Assembly (NCBI GenBank): GCA_954871525.1
Contig: OX940871.1
Span: 20,087,086 to 20,151,085, forward strand
Direction of reading: 5' to 3'
DNA: 64,000 bases
From: Parietaria judaica
Taxonomy: Eukaryota > Streptophyta > Magnoliopsida > Rosales > Urticaceae
The notes below the pieces were generated by a model. It ran no database searches and had not been told where the DNA came from. It saw only the letters and a list, made by a program, of their open reading frames with translations. Within the stretch, counting starts at the first letter, position 1, and every line of letters starts with the position of its first letter. Positions 11,590 through 25,100 of the stretch are shown in pieces. The translations under genes were made by a program, and so were the position numbers.

Positions 11590-13590
11590 TAAGGGAAATA
11601 GCCAATCTTTGGTTAATTTTGTAAACTAGTCAGTTAACCATTTAAGTGAATTTCTAATTACATTCTTACCCTTAATAATTCAAAACGTAATAAAAAATAA
11701 ATAAAAATTAATAACATAATTTGTGGGTTATTAATCTGAAAAAAATAATGACATTAATTACAAATCGACTCATTGATTGAAATTGGTAATTATTTGGTAA
11801 CAATAAACTTCATAAGATAATTAATTAATATTGTAATTAAAATACATTTAAAAAGGCAAATTAATTTTAGGGTTTGACATTTTGAATTGGTCTGTGCGAA
11901 TTAAATGCTTCTATCTACCCTAATATGTTCATTAATCACCAAAATATCTCCTGAAAGCATGCCTTTTTATATATAAAAAAAATCCCCATATAGACTAACG
12001 AAGACTCATTAGCTAAATCCCTAAAAACTCTCCAGCCTAGCTTCCTAATTATTCAACCAACCCAAAAATCACTCCACAAAAACAGAACTCGCTCAACGAA
12101 GGAAAAGGATTCTGAAGAAAAAAATCGACGAACGCATAGGATTACGACCAATATATTTGTGAACTCTCTAATTGAAAAACTTATATTTTCATTATAATTT
12201 TGATCATATTCCATCATTTTCGTTTTCCTTGAGAGTCAAAAATTCCGTTAACACGAATTAACACAAATTAATATGAATCAATTTTTTATTAAATTAAACA
12301 TTAACACAAAGTAACAAGAATCATAAGTGTATTAAATTAAAGACTAACACCAATTAACAAACAATTAACATAAATTTTGAATTAACACGAATTAACAAAA
12401 TTTATTATCAAAGTGTAATTCAATATATATTGATACCAACGAAAATCAACTAAATATTCATAAACCAGTAATTAATCAAAATACATAATTCAGACTGGGA
12501 AAATATTTCAGAGTAGTGTAGCGCTCTAACGAGCCTTCTTCTTCTTCGTCTCTGGCTCTACCGAGAAGAGTGTCTCATCGTCAGAGTTTCATCTTTATCT
12601 CCTTCGAATATATTTTGAAGAAGTTCATGGAGTATAATCTCGTCAATGGTCGTGAGCATCAATAATCTAAAATAAACACGAAAAAAAAGAACATTAACAT
12701 GAATTAACAAATTGAACATTAACGAATTAACGAACATAAAAAAAATGAACTTTAACACGAACTAACAAATTGTATTTCTGTTATAAACAAATTTTAAAGC
12801 AAACTGAGAACAACAATTACAGTCTCTTAACAATCGATCTATAACTGAGAATATCACAGACTTTGAAAAGGTTCAAACAGACAATGAATCCCAAAGGATT
12901 ACATGTTCTTGATTTTACAAGAGCATTCCGTTCCCCAGTAATGTGCATCATCAAAAGTTGAATCGCCCGAAGCATCATCGCTCATCGGAACGAGCCCCAT
13001 GGAAGCTCGTATTCTCTGCATGGAGTGCGGAACGATGCCGGCGGGGGATAAAAGATGAGCTGGAGAAGGAGCTGCTCGGCCGGGGAAGAACGATTTGCAA
13101 CTCACGGTTTAACGACTAGCTGGGCTGGAGGGGAAGAACGATCTGCAACTGAGAACGAGCAACGTTCTGAAAGTTTGATTTTCACTGAAATTTGAAAATA
13201 TGCAATTGTCATATTTTGCAATTATTTGAATATTAAAAAGAGAAATACTACCCTAATTAATAGCAAAAAATGTTACGACAAATATTTGGTTTGACTACAT
13301 ATAGAGCCACTAGATTAAACGTGGAATAATGACGAGCTGATTTCTATATTTTTTTTTAATTAAATTTAAATGTAATAAGTTACCATGATTTGTGCTGATA
13401 AGGTTAATTACCATTTTAATTAATTACGAAAATAATTATCTAAATTGATTAATTAAAGGGTATTCTAGGAATAAAAATTAAATTTAATATGCCACCTCAT
13501 TTTAATTGGCTAGTTTACAAAATTAACTAAATTTTGACTAGTTTGCTAAACCTATGTTTCAATTTGGCTATTTGGTGCAATTTCTCATCA
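11590..13590. mobile_element. Probable MULE-like non-autonomous element with possible captured coding pieces
   Basis: Related sequence lies in inverted orientation at both ends: AAATAGCCAA with TTAATTTTGTAAACTAG on the left (about 11595-11635), and the complements TTTACAAAATTAA (about 13514) and TTGGCTATTT (about 13563) on the right. The central part (about 12520-13140) is less AT-rich and has short minus-strand frames (12558-12758 and 12899-13105) that could be captured exon fragments. Clean termini and a 9 bp target duplication were not found, so the class is provisional. Confidence 0.4.
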
Positions 13591-15025
13591 AATGTTAAAG
13601 GAGATAGAATGTGAGGATAATCAGCATTGTATGTAAAAAATAAATAATATCATTTATACAACAAATTAATTCTATTAAAAAATTACACATGCAAATACAC
13701 TTCGGGTGACTCATGGACCATGAACCAATTATTTCACTCTTCCTTAGTAAGGATTAAGCACACGAAAGGGTTAAAAATGAGGAAATATGGAAATTGAAAA
13801 AATAAAATATTTTTTTGCGGTAAATGTAAATATTTTCCAAAAGCTTGGGGTGAAACATGTGTAATATAATGGGTTAGAGACTCTATATATATGGTGTTTT
13901 ATAACTTTTGCCATCAATTTTACATATTTGTGTATATGATAATAACTTGAATACTTATGTCGCCTAATAAAGACAATTGTTTAAATACTTATGTCGTTAA
14001 ATAATAACTTAAGTACTTATCCCACAATAAATATTTGACATTCGTTGTTATGCGCGTTGCAAGTGAAGGCAGAGAGATAAGTAGAGGTTGGTGTAGTCAA
14101 ATTTTCATTTCAGTCGGAAGACAATGCAAAAATTTTAACTATTATTTTCAAGTACATAAATAACGAATATAAGTACGTCAAAGTCAAACAATAATTTTCA
14201 AAGAAGATACGTGATGACTAATACAATGATAAACTTAATTGAATGATATCTTGAACGTAGAGAGTATAGACATTTTATGACACTTGAAATGGAAGAATTT
14301 TACAATAAGATAATAAGATGCAGATGTAGATGGTAAGATGCACTCGGATATTCCTAAACTGGTAGTGATGTCTGTTGTCTGGTAGTGATGCAAGCGCGCC
14401 ATCCGAGTTCATGGCAGTATAGACATTTTTTATTTTTTATTTTTATTTTTTTTGTCACTAAAAAATTTAATCAGGAATATGCCATCTATTTTGAGGTACT
14501 GCAAAATAATTCTGCTATATATTTTTTCAAAATTAAATAACATTTAAAGAGATATGTTGTAGTTTGTGATTGAATTTTACTAATTTTTGTGACACAAGTG
14601 AAGTTTACCTCAATTTCAAGAGTCCAACGTTGCTAAATTACAAAGAGTTAAGAGTTTCTAATATTTATAAATCCAACATTAACGAATGAGATAGGCTACC
14701 TCTAACATGTGGAAGATAAATGACTCACCCAAAATTTCATTTACTACCACGCACATGTTGTCGATTAAGCAAAGCGCAATGTGAAAATAATTTAAGTTAC
14801 GCGGATATTATTTTTCATAAAAATATTAATCGAGTCCGTTTTTACTTTAGTTTCCGACCATTATCTTTTCCAAAGGGCTTTGAGTCTTCCGATCATTTTT
14901 AAGTGCTCGCAACAGAGAGAGATCTGAATTGTTTTATCATATGGATTTGAATTGAAAAAATACCGAATAACTAACATCGAGGCAGAGCCGCGGGATATTT
15001 TAAAAAGAATGACTTAGTTTGCGAC
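13591..15025. other. Intergenic DNA without a recognisable gene
   Basis: AT-rich sequence with no convincing coding frame, RNA gene or transposon end. A minor direct repeat of CTGGTAGTGATG occurs near 14360-14390. Nothing else was supported. Confidence 0.5.
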
Positions 15026-15248
15026 CAAGGGCGGACCAAGCCATGCCTGTGGGGGGCTACTGTCACATCCGGATTGTCCGGCTCTAACATTTATGTTTAT
15101 AATCAATAATTAAAATTTATATCCATGTATTTTTAGCATTTATATCCATAAACGAACTCTTAATGAAAAAAAAAAACTAGATTCAATTTACGCTAATAGT
15201 TTCTTTTATATGTGGTTCGTCGCCCTTGAGTTCTTGGGTCCGCACATG
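15026..15248. mobile_element. Small decayed hAT MITE
   Basis: It starts CAAGGGCGGACCAAG and ends CTTGGGTCCGCACATG. The right end shares GTGGTTCGTC-CCC and TGGGTCCGC blocks with the hAT element at 984-1727. The flanking octamers (TTTGCGAC at 15018-15025, TCTGTGAT at 15249-15256) match at five of eight positions and all differences are C/T changes, as expected for an old, methylated insertion. Confidence 0.6.
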
Positions 15249-15517
15249 TCTGTGATTCACCAGTCCGTTTTTCCTACCTTCGTTTTTGCAAGTTTTCCTA
15301 TGCGTAAGTTCTACAACAACAGCGTTTCGATGACAAGATGTAAATAAGATAATTCGTCACTGTCAACTTTCAAGATTTGTATAATGAAATCGTGTACAAA
15401 AGATTCATTGTTAATGCTAATCAAGAACATATGACTAGTTTCACGAAGAAAGTACCGTTCATTATTCATCCTATTCTTTTATAATGACCCTCACTTTTTC
15501 TAATAATTGCATGCTTA

Positions 15518-15879
15518 TGATATGAGCCCCGATCTATAACTCAAAACAAAAAATTGAGAATTTTCGACCAACACTCGCAAACTCAATCTCTTGAGAGATT
15601 AAGTTTGTGAATGGTTATTGGCTCCCTTTTTCATTAGCTTATGCTCTCTTATATAGAGCATGAAATTAAAACCTGATAGGCCGAACCGGGCCCGATTAAT
15701 GAACCCTAAAACATAATTACCTTTAACTAATAAAAAATGAAAAGACATACTTAAATAACTTACGACATAATTAAAACAACAACTAATTTATTCTAAATGC
15801 TTATAAAAATAATCCACATAATTAAATAACGACTCTAATTAAATAAACGACTTATATCCTAAACTTCCAGGATGTATCA
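15518..15879 (-). mobile_element. Solo LTR of the same family as the element at 18667-21449
   Basis: It starts TGATATGAGCCCCGATC and ends GGATGTATCA. In reverse orientation it shares many blocks with the LTR at 18667-19010: the cytidine-rich GGGCCCGATT region, a CTATATAAGAGAG-like stretch, and the stem around CTCTTGAGAGATT. Flanking pentamers are GCTTA and GCCTA (4 of 5). There is no internal region. From here to the SPIKE1 stop codon (15880-16155) only AT-rich sequence with a poly-T run is seen. Confidence 0.75.
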
Positions 15880-16155
15880 GCCTATATATAAAATAATGCC
15901 TTTTTTTATTTTTATTTTATCTTCTAATTAAAAGCTTTAATTTGAATTTTAAATTATTTAAGGTTTTTTTTTTTTTAAGCTTGATTGCAGATTTTAGAAG
16001 TGTAAAAATCAAGAAGTTTGAATATTAATAGCCAAAAACATTGGTTACATATGAACAACCATCAAATAATTCATTTTTCCTAACAAGGCGATATCAACAC
16101 ACTACAAAAGCTGCCACACTAGAGCAGAACAGAATCGTGATAATGGTCGGGATTG

Positions 16156-19100
16156 TCAGAGCTCGGAGAGGATGGCGGGGATGTAATGGGAAAGTTCTGC
16201 GGTCAGAGACTGAAAGCCGTTGACGAGCTGCGTGTGAAAATCCTGGTCTTCCTCTCCGATGAGACGGAAGTGCACTCGGATGGCGCGCTTGCATACTGCC
16301 ATGAACTCGAGCAGAGCTGCGATCAGCTGCTGCAGCTCCTGAGACCGCAGCCGAGTCGCCGGCTCGCCCGACAGGAACGCCGTGCACACGCTAAGTACCC
16401 CACTGTTCACCTGTCCACATATAAAACCGGGTTATTTATTTATAGTGTAGGCAAACAAAGAAACTTCTTTGTAGACAACTTAAGAGTTAGCATAAATTAG
16501 ATCTATGCCCGTACCGCGTCTCCCGCCCAACAGAATAGGCGGACGAGTTTTCGCTAGGTTATCTGTACTAAATATTTTTAAAATTATTCTAGTTTTTAAT
16601 ATTTTACATCAAAACGGGCGTTTCGTTTCTTGTAGCATACAGAAATAGGTGCCATTTTCATCTACGAGCGGGTTTGGACGCAATCGTTGCATTGTGAATT
16701 AGTTATTTCCCTTATTTAGAGAGAACAAACCTGTACGGCGACACTGCCTTGGAGAATCCGCTGTAAGCTCTGCAGGCGCGGGAGTTGGTCCCCTTCGGAG
16801 CTGCGAGGCTCTTCGAGTTCGTTCCGCAGCGCGGCGGTACGAGTCTCGATCATCCCGATGGCGTTCTCCACCGGTGAGAACTCCAACGACTCAGACTTCG
16901 TCACTGCCAGCCTGTTCACCAGCGCCGGAAATGACCCCTCTGTCCGCACCACGCTCCGCCTCTTCCATTGGTCCTCCAATCCCCCCTGACTCTTCCCGTT
17001 TTTAGTGAACGGCGTGTCAAACAAGAACCGGTCGAACACCCGAGCTCTGACGCTCCCGGTGGAGAGAGAGAAGATCCTCTCTCTCCTACTCCCCAAATCT
17101 TCATCCTCCATGACCGGGTCAACTGCCGTTATTTGAAGGTAGCAAACCCCTGGTTGCAATTCATCCGCTTTCACTTGTCGGGAATCCGGTATTATGTGTA
17201 ATGTGTGGGTCCCATCCATTCTAGACTCGTAAATATGGCTCAATTTTTCCATGATGTCACCAAGCCGAACGTCACGAGCCTCACGGTACACATATTCCTT
17301 ACGGTCCAACTTACCGAACCGTTCGCCATAGAATCCGACGCGGTAATACGTAGCGTCAATGAACGGGATGGGGCTCGATTCCTGTTCAAGGATAGATTCG
17401 TAGATGTTGGTGAGAAGCGTGTGGCATTTTGCCAGCTGGCCGTAGGATCGACGGCTCTTGTAGACGGGGATGACGAGCTCGAGGATGCTGGCGCAGAAGT
17501 GGAACAGCTCAGCCTGGGAGAAGAGCTTGTTGGCGAGCTGAAGGTACTTGACCGCCGAATCTACGGTGAGCTTCGACGCGCCGTATCCCTCCACCTCGGC
17601 TGCAGAAGCCTCCGAGGAGATCTCGTTGCTGACCATTGGGCATATCTTCCGGAGAGAGGTTATGTGGTCTTTGCTCCAAACGCCGTCGTTTCTGGCTACC
17701 AGGGCCTGAAATGAATTAATAAAGTTTGAGAACATCCCAATAAAATATTGATATTGTAACTTGCTCATTAAGCTACTGAGGAAGATATGAATATTCAAAA
17801 TAATTTGCCTGACATTATTAATGATATTAAGCATGTGATGAACAAAATTTGCATTTCCGACAGTCATCTCTTAGAGAGAGTCGACCTTACTTTCGAAGGA
17901 AGAGTTACTTCATATCCCATTTGATTATCGTAATAAAGAGAAACGGGGAATTCTCGTTGGCCTATTTTGGGTTGAAAATTCTGTGTTTCGATCCTATCAT
18001 TATGTTTATGTCAAGTATTTTCGACTTGTCAAAAATACTATTTTTCGAGTTGTCGAAAACACTATTTTTTTAGTAGTAGAATCTAACTAGATGAGTCCAA
18101 TAAGTGTCACTGACCTGCATGACAACCCCGGCCACAGCGACAGCACACTGAGCAGCTTCAGCCCAGGACTGCATTTCCTGATGCGCGTCACACAAATGAA
18201 GTAACCACATTATGTGAAGATCCGGAACCGGGGCAAATGCCATCGCAAGTTTGTGAAAGCTCTCGGCCGCTGCATATCTGTCCATAGTCATCAAGGAGCC
18301 CTGAAAAAATATTCGGACAAGTTCAGATTAATTGAGGGCAACATCATGTAAATTTTTCTTAATGGTACCATTTTTAGAGTCACATTTTTAGTACAGTTTG
18401 CCCCCCGAACTTTCATTTCATGCAGACATACACCATTTTTAAGTTTAGATAAAATGGCAGATTAATACACAATCCCCCCTGAATTTTGGTAATATTTGCT
18501 CCGTGAATTTTTAGTTAGGGTAGAATTTTACAGGAACTTTCATTTTGGTCTAAAAAGACATTTGGCTTAGATGTATATACTCGAAAAAGCAAATTTAGTA
18601 ATTAAGTAAGTAGGGGCAGATTGAGGGGTGTATATATATATATATATACATATATAAATATATATATGATACAGCCCCGGAGTTTAGGATTACGTCGTTT
18701 ATTTAATAAGAGTTGTTATTTAATTATGTGGGTTATTTCATTATGCAATTAGGTTAATTTAAATTGAGTTGTCGTTTAGATTTATTAGTTGTGTCGTACG
18801 ATAATTAATTATGTTAGGGAGTTTATTTAGTCGGGCCCGGTCCGGCCCATTAGGTTGTAATTCCATGCTCTATTTAAGAGAGCTTCGATTAATGAAAACG
18901 GAGCCAAAAATCATTCAAAAACTTAATCTCTCAGAGATTGGGTTTGTGAGTGTTTGGCCAGTATTTTCTATAATTCCATTTCGAGTTATCGATCTTTCGG
19001 GCACGTATCAATTTGGTATCAGAGCCGCTCGAAATGGAGGAGCTAGCGGACATATTCAGAGAACTCAGAGAAGGGCTCCTAGCGATCAACGCCGAGCACT

Positions 19101-22100
19101 ATACAAGGCTTCGGGCAATCGTGGAGGCGGCGTATCCCGTCACAACAACGGTGCAGGAAGTTGAGGTGGAGGAGGCCAAGAGAGAGGCTGATTTGATGCA
19201 GCCTAAGGAGGCTTTGGCCGAGATGGTGAGCGAGACACTGACAGGGGTGGTGAGTCCATTGACAGTGACGGTTGAACCGACAACGGAGACGGTCGAGGAA
19301 GGGCCAAAATTGGCCCTCGAACCCATGTTGAACATTTCAAGGCCAGATCTGGAATTTTTAGATTTGGGCGCACAACGCTCAGGCGGCGCCCCGGCTAAGG
19401 GAGTGGAGAACGGTGGTGGCGCATTCGCCAAAATGGGTGGAGACACGATGGCAGGTTTCAGTCTGGAAGGGGTGGAGGCGACTGGAGGTTGCGAGGTCCT
19501 ATCTCGCGCTTCGCAAGGCGCTGACCGTGAGTGTGACCCACCGGATCGGAAGGTGGCGGCAGTCGCAGTTATACCGGCGGTGGCGGTGGTCGCCGGAGAG
19601 TTGCTGGGCGGCTTGGCGGCTGGAGATGAGGGAGCTGCAAGAGAGAAACCTAGGGCTGGAGAGAGGCTTTGGGCTAAGAAAGCCTTAATGGGCCAAGAAA
19701 GCATGTTGGGCTGTGGAGGCCTGTTGACACCAGCAGGATTGCACCAATCAGGCCCAAAACTGGAGAAGCTAGGGCACAGGGGAGGATCCTCGCTGAGCAT
19801 TGGGGCCCGCGCGGGTAGCGACCTTAAAGCAACGGCGGGAGATGGCGAACTCGCCGGTGACGGCGGAGGCGCGGCGACGGTGGTCGTCGGAGGAAAGCGT
19901 GGCAGCGTGGCAGTGGCTGAAGAGAATTGGGCTGCTGGAGAGCAAATTAAGGAAAAAAAAGCCTTAATGGGCTCTGAAGGCAAGTTGGGCCCAAAAGGGA
20001 TGCACATGCAGACCTGGCCCACACCAAGACCAAAGCATGGAGCATGCAGTAGTATGTCACGAGGGAGCCCCCGTAGGAGGCGCGGGTCGGAGCCGTGGAG
20101 CCTCGGTCAGCGGCGGCGAAGGCCGATGGTGGTGCGGCGAAGGTCGGGGCGGCGCGTCGACCAAAGAAGGGCGTTGGCAGAAAGGACAACGAGATGGAAG
20201 GCTATTGATTGTGTGGAAGCATTGGATCATGTCAGTCTGATCAAGACAACGATGCACGAGCCCTGGACGGTTTATGTGAAGGAGAAGGTCGTGTGGGCGA
20301 CGTCAACGGTGGCGCAAGTGGAGGCACGCAAGGAACTCCAGTCTGAGCAGGTCGTTATGAAGACTGGTCCGGAGGTTCTCTCGACCAAGAGCATGGAATG
20401 CGCTACAGTCGCTGAACTCCGGTCGAAATGGGCATTCGGAGAGGGAGATTCGGCGCTGGGCAACAAGCGGAAGATGCAAATCGGGGAGGATGACTCGAGG
20501 TCGAGCAACCAGGGGAAGACGGCAGAGGATCCGATTGCTCCGTATCCATTCACCAAGAACATGAACGACGGAAAATGGCAGAAAAGTGGTTGTTTGGCTG
20601 GATGTTTTCTATCATCCCCAGATCTGGCCGTGATTTCACCGGGTGGAATGGACTCCGAGGGAGGAGTTGTGCGGCCCATTGGTGGTGGAGAACTCGTTGA
20701 CGGCGGAGGAGGGACAACAGGCGGAGATACGACCCGATTGGTGGGCTGTCGCGAAACCGAAGAAAATTTCGGCGATTCGGGGCTGTTGCACAGCAGACTC
20801 ACAAAGGGGTTGTTGGGAGACTTCAACCGTGGGATTGGGCTCGGCGACTTGCTAAAAAAAGGTTGTTCAACTCGTGACATTGGCTGGATTTTTGAGGGGG
20901 GCGTAATTGGCCGATCCAAAGGCTCGAGAGAACTCGAAACCGATGAATTAGGGCGCGCAACAATGAGGACTTTCAAACCGGAGGCAAGGGAGGTCAAAAT
21001 AGAGAGAAATTGTGGCGTCAACTCAAGAGCAAGCTTCACGATGCCGTGGCGAATCAATACCGTGTTTGAGCTTGAGGACAAGCTCAAAGTGGAGAAGGGG
21101 AGTAATGATACAGCCCCGGAGTTTAGGATTACGTCGTTTATTTAATAAGAGTTGTTATTTAATTATGTGGGTTATTTCATTATGCAATTAGGTTAATTTA
21201 AATTGAGTTGTCGTTTAGATTTATTAGTTGTGTCGTACGATAATTAATTATGTTAGGGAGTTTATTTAGTCGGGCCCGGTCCGGCCCATTAGGTTGTAAT
21301 TCCATGCTCTATTTAAGAGAGCTTCGATTAATGAAAACGGAGCCAAAAATCATTCAAAAACTTAATCTCTCAGAGATTGGGTTTGTGAGTGTTTGGCCAG
21401 TATTTTCTATAATTCCATTTCGAGTTATCGATCTTTCGGGCACGTATCAATATATTAGGATTTGGTTTTCTATTCTCGTTACTATCAAATTGAGGGGTGT
21501 ATTTGTAAACTCACCAAAAGTGCATGCTCCAAACTAGCATCAAGGGCAAGAAGCATACTTTCAGAGAGATACTTCACATTTGACCATGACCATTTACCCT
21601 CCGTCAATTTTTCCGGGATTTCATGCAACGCATTCTCCGGAAGTCCGCATTCGATCAACAGATTGAGGCTCTTTTCTTCATCGGACATTTCCCCGAGAGA
21701 TTTTCTAAGTCGCCGTGCCTCCCCACTCTCTTCCAATGTACCGTCAGGCATCATCTGAGTCACTTGAACATCTGACATCAGCTCTGACAATGTAATGATC
21801 AGCATCACTCTCAATCTAGCTGTCTGCATAAAGTAATAGAATGAACTCTGCAAAAAAGAAATGTAATATTATTAGTATCTTACGGTAGAAAATGTCAAAT
21901 CACAAGAATTTAAGCCCAAATCAGTAGAAATATTTTGGTGTAGAAAAGGTCAATCAAAAGCACTTACTAAGGTCCCGTGTTATGGATCTCGTCACAAGTC
22001 TAGAACCGGTGAAACTTTTTTCCCTATTGAGCATACCCTAAAACCCAAGAGAATCTAAGCTAATTTAATTAAACGAACTTACTGAATACTACTTTGCTCT

Positions 22101-25100
22101 ATTTTCTCATTAGTTAGCACTTTTAAATAGCCAACAATTACACTTAGTGAAACGGGCCTACATGTGAAGATTGACAAGATATTACATAATTTAACATAGA
22201 GCTCCCGACAAAAATCTGGTGCCCCAAAATAAATTGTTATTAGTGAAGAGAAGGTAGAAAAATAAACAGTTTATAAGGTGCAAACTTACCCGGACAAGAA
22301 TTTGGAGCCCAGTGACAGCTCGTTTCCTGATGTTATCGTTCCTGAAAACCGAAAGCCGCAGAAGATGGAAAGTGACTTGCTTTAAGAAGCGATCATTCTC
22401 TCTCGCCATCAGAGTCGCACCGTGAAGATTGAATATACTGTTGAAAACGGGAAGTAAAGCTTTCCAGAAATCTAGAGGTTGATTACGAGAGAAGAAGCTC
22501 ATGAATATTGCTGTAACGCAATCAAGTTTTCCGTAGTCCGTAGCGATTCCATGGGACGCCACCATAGCAGAAAATTTCTCAGTTATCTCCAAAACCTGGA
22601 GACTCACAGAAGCGCTCAAGTTTTCTTCCCAAAGCTCCTGAAAATGGCGAAAATATTAGCCAGCTAAAGGCAGTGAACCAGAAGGGTGAATATTATCATT
22701 ATGCGTTTATTTTGTTGTAAATTGTAATTACTAGAAATTTTATTTCACAGATATCCCAGCACTAACAGGAACAAAATTAATTATCGCACAATCGACCTAA
22801 GAAAAAAGCCGTCCATGTATAAACTTACCAGCTTTTGCCTCAATATTGGGTGCAAGGATTCTCGAAGAGCCTGAGCTGAAGCTCCTATTCTAGAAGATTG
22901 TGCCTGAGCTAAAGCTTCTCTTAATGAATAAGGCTGGCTTGGAGAACTCAACTGGGAATTCACTCTCTGCCACAGATAGCCGTTTTCAGGCGTGCCCTGA
23001 GGCTGCACAGGGAGATTCCACCATATGTAATTAGCTATGATCGAAAATGTGCTAATATGTAATATTTAATTGTGTGGGTATGGATTAGTTAATTTCTTTG
23101 TTTTAGATGGATTAGTTTTTATTCATATGGTAGATAGTCATGTTGTATATATCTATTTTTTTATGATGAATAAAAGAATCTCAAATATCAACAAGAAGAC
23201 CCGTAATTGGTCTTTTAACCTCCCAGTTTACCTAATAAGAAAATAACCTTCCCAAAAAAGTGCGGATAAAAATACCTTCGGACATTCGAACAAAATTGAA
23301 ATGGTCCAAATTTGTCTGAATTTCTGAGGGTATTTCTGTCCTACAAAATTTGGAAAGTTATTTTTACATTTATGTAAATTGGGAGGTTAAAATAGCAAAT
23401 AAATTATTATGGAAGGTTATTTTATTAAGTTTTCCTTAGAAGAAATAATGCAAAAGACTACTTCGCTGTTGAATAAAACAAAAAAGAACTTACTCTGACT
23501 TCTTGTCTTGATGCTTCGGAGAGATAATTGTTTATTGCAGGAGAAAGTCTATCAGAGTACTTCGGGGAAGCCGGTGCATCGCCAACAGGGCTGCGGGAAC
23601 TTGATCCCATCAGCATGCCGTCAGCAGATCTTCTGTGCTGAAAATCCACCATGCATTGTTAGTGTAGGAATTTACTATTTAATTATTAACTTCGTAGGAG
23701 TAATCTAAAGAGAGTGGCAGTAATAAGTAATAACCACCTCGAAAAGAACAAGGCATTCCTCCATAAGTTTGAAAAATAATCTGGTCCGGGCAATGCTTTG
23801 TTGCCAAGCCTTCGAAAGTGACGTGTCATCAAGGTTCCGCACGATTTGCAATATGACGATTAGAACTTCACGCTTTTCAACGGCATTCAGATTGTAAAAG
23901 ACGGGCATCTCATCCAGAATCTACATAAGCCATATAATCAATTATTTGGATTGAGAAGAGCAATCTTAATGAAAATTCTTAAGAAATTATACGGCAAAAT
24001 ATGTTAAAGCTTGGTAATTTCAATCACCTGGCCAATTAGAGGAAAGTACAATTGTGCAATATATAGCTTATCTTCAGGCTTTTGGTATCTTGCATCAGAT
24101 TCATGCTTGCACAAGAGAACCACCAAAATTCTAGCTGCCTGCAAAGTCAATTCCTAGGATTTAAAACAGAGAAAAAAAAAATAACGACCATATTTCAGTT
24201 ACGTGTAGAACATGCACTTCCACTTGCCTTTGCTCGGAGAGACAGGTCATCATGATCCCAAGTGAGGAAGAGCTCCTGTATTAGGACAGATGAGAGATAA
24301 TTCCTGCAACATGAAATTTGCTTCAACGCGTGTCGAATTCGTAAAAATGGTTAAATGATGAGCTGACCAATTAAAGTGAAGTGAACGCTCTACATGACTA
24401 TATGTCTGATAATCCACTTGTTTCCTTTTTCTTATTATTTTTAGCATATGCTAACTATTCAAATTTATATTAGTCTATTGGAAAATTAAGTTCGTTTCAA
24501 AATTGAATACCAGTTAATATTATGTACCTATCCGAAGGGTCTCTCCCAGGCATTTCGACAAAAAGATCGTGATCACAGATAATCTGCAAAAATGTGAGCT
24601 TGCAGTCGTGCAGAGCAGGCTGACAAACCCCTGAAAACTTGTCTAAATACAACGAAACCTGTTCAACCAAGAAAATAGCATAAAACAAGGAGAAAAAGAG
24701 AATTTTCCGCAAAAATGTATGTTAATAAGTAGCTAAAAAATAGTTAGTTAGTCTTATTATAATTTGCTTTTTGTCTGTCTTCTTATTAGTGTTTTTAATG
24801 GTGGGTGAAGTTCTAGGGTTTTACTAGACTAATGAAGGATACTAAACACAATGTCTACATCTTGAGGTGGAGGCATAAGCAAATGTATACCTTAAGATAA
24901 CTTTTAAACAGAATTCAAAAGGCGTGCAGTACAGTTAGAGCTACAGAATATGACCCTAAGGGGAATGCAAATATATGTCTCATACACTAAAAATGCAATT
25001 GGAACGGACCAACATATTTTGATATATCCTAATAACTAAACTCGAGAACATAGTTGAATGAAATATCATTACAATAGTTATATAAGAAGGCATACCAATT

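Larger units (their letters stand above)
18667..21449 (+). mobile_element. Non-autonomous LTR retrotransposon (2783 bp) in SPIKE1 intron 27
   Basis: Two LTRs of 344 bp (18667-19010 and 21106-21449) read identically, begin TGATACAGCC and end CACGTATCA. A 5 bp target duplication, ATATA, flanks them (18662-18666 and 21450-21454). Right after the 5' LTR is TGGTATCAGAGC (19014-19025), complementary to the 3' end of initiator tRNA-Met. A purine-rich tract (AAGTGGAGAAGGGGAG) precedes the 3' LTR. There is no reverse transcriptase, integrase, protease or gag zinc knuckle. The interior is almost filled by one long ORF. It lies opposite to SPIKE1 transcription. Identical LTRs imply recent insertion. Confidence 0.92.

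Noticed and set aside
19099..20022. 307-codon minus-strand ORF in the non-autonomous element
   Set aside because: It mirrors the plus-strand ORF, probably due to GC-rich composition; no element promoter or motif supports it.
20272..21087. 271-codon minus-strand ORF in the non-autonomous element
   Set aside because: Same reason; it overlaps the longer ORF that starts right after the primer site.
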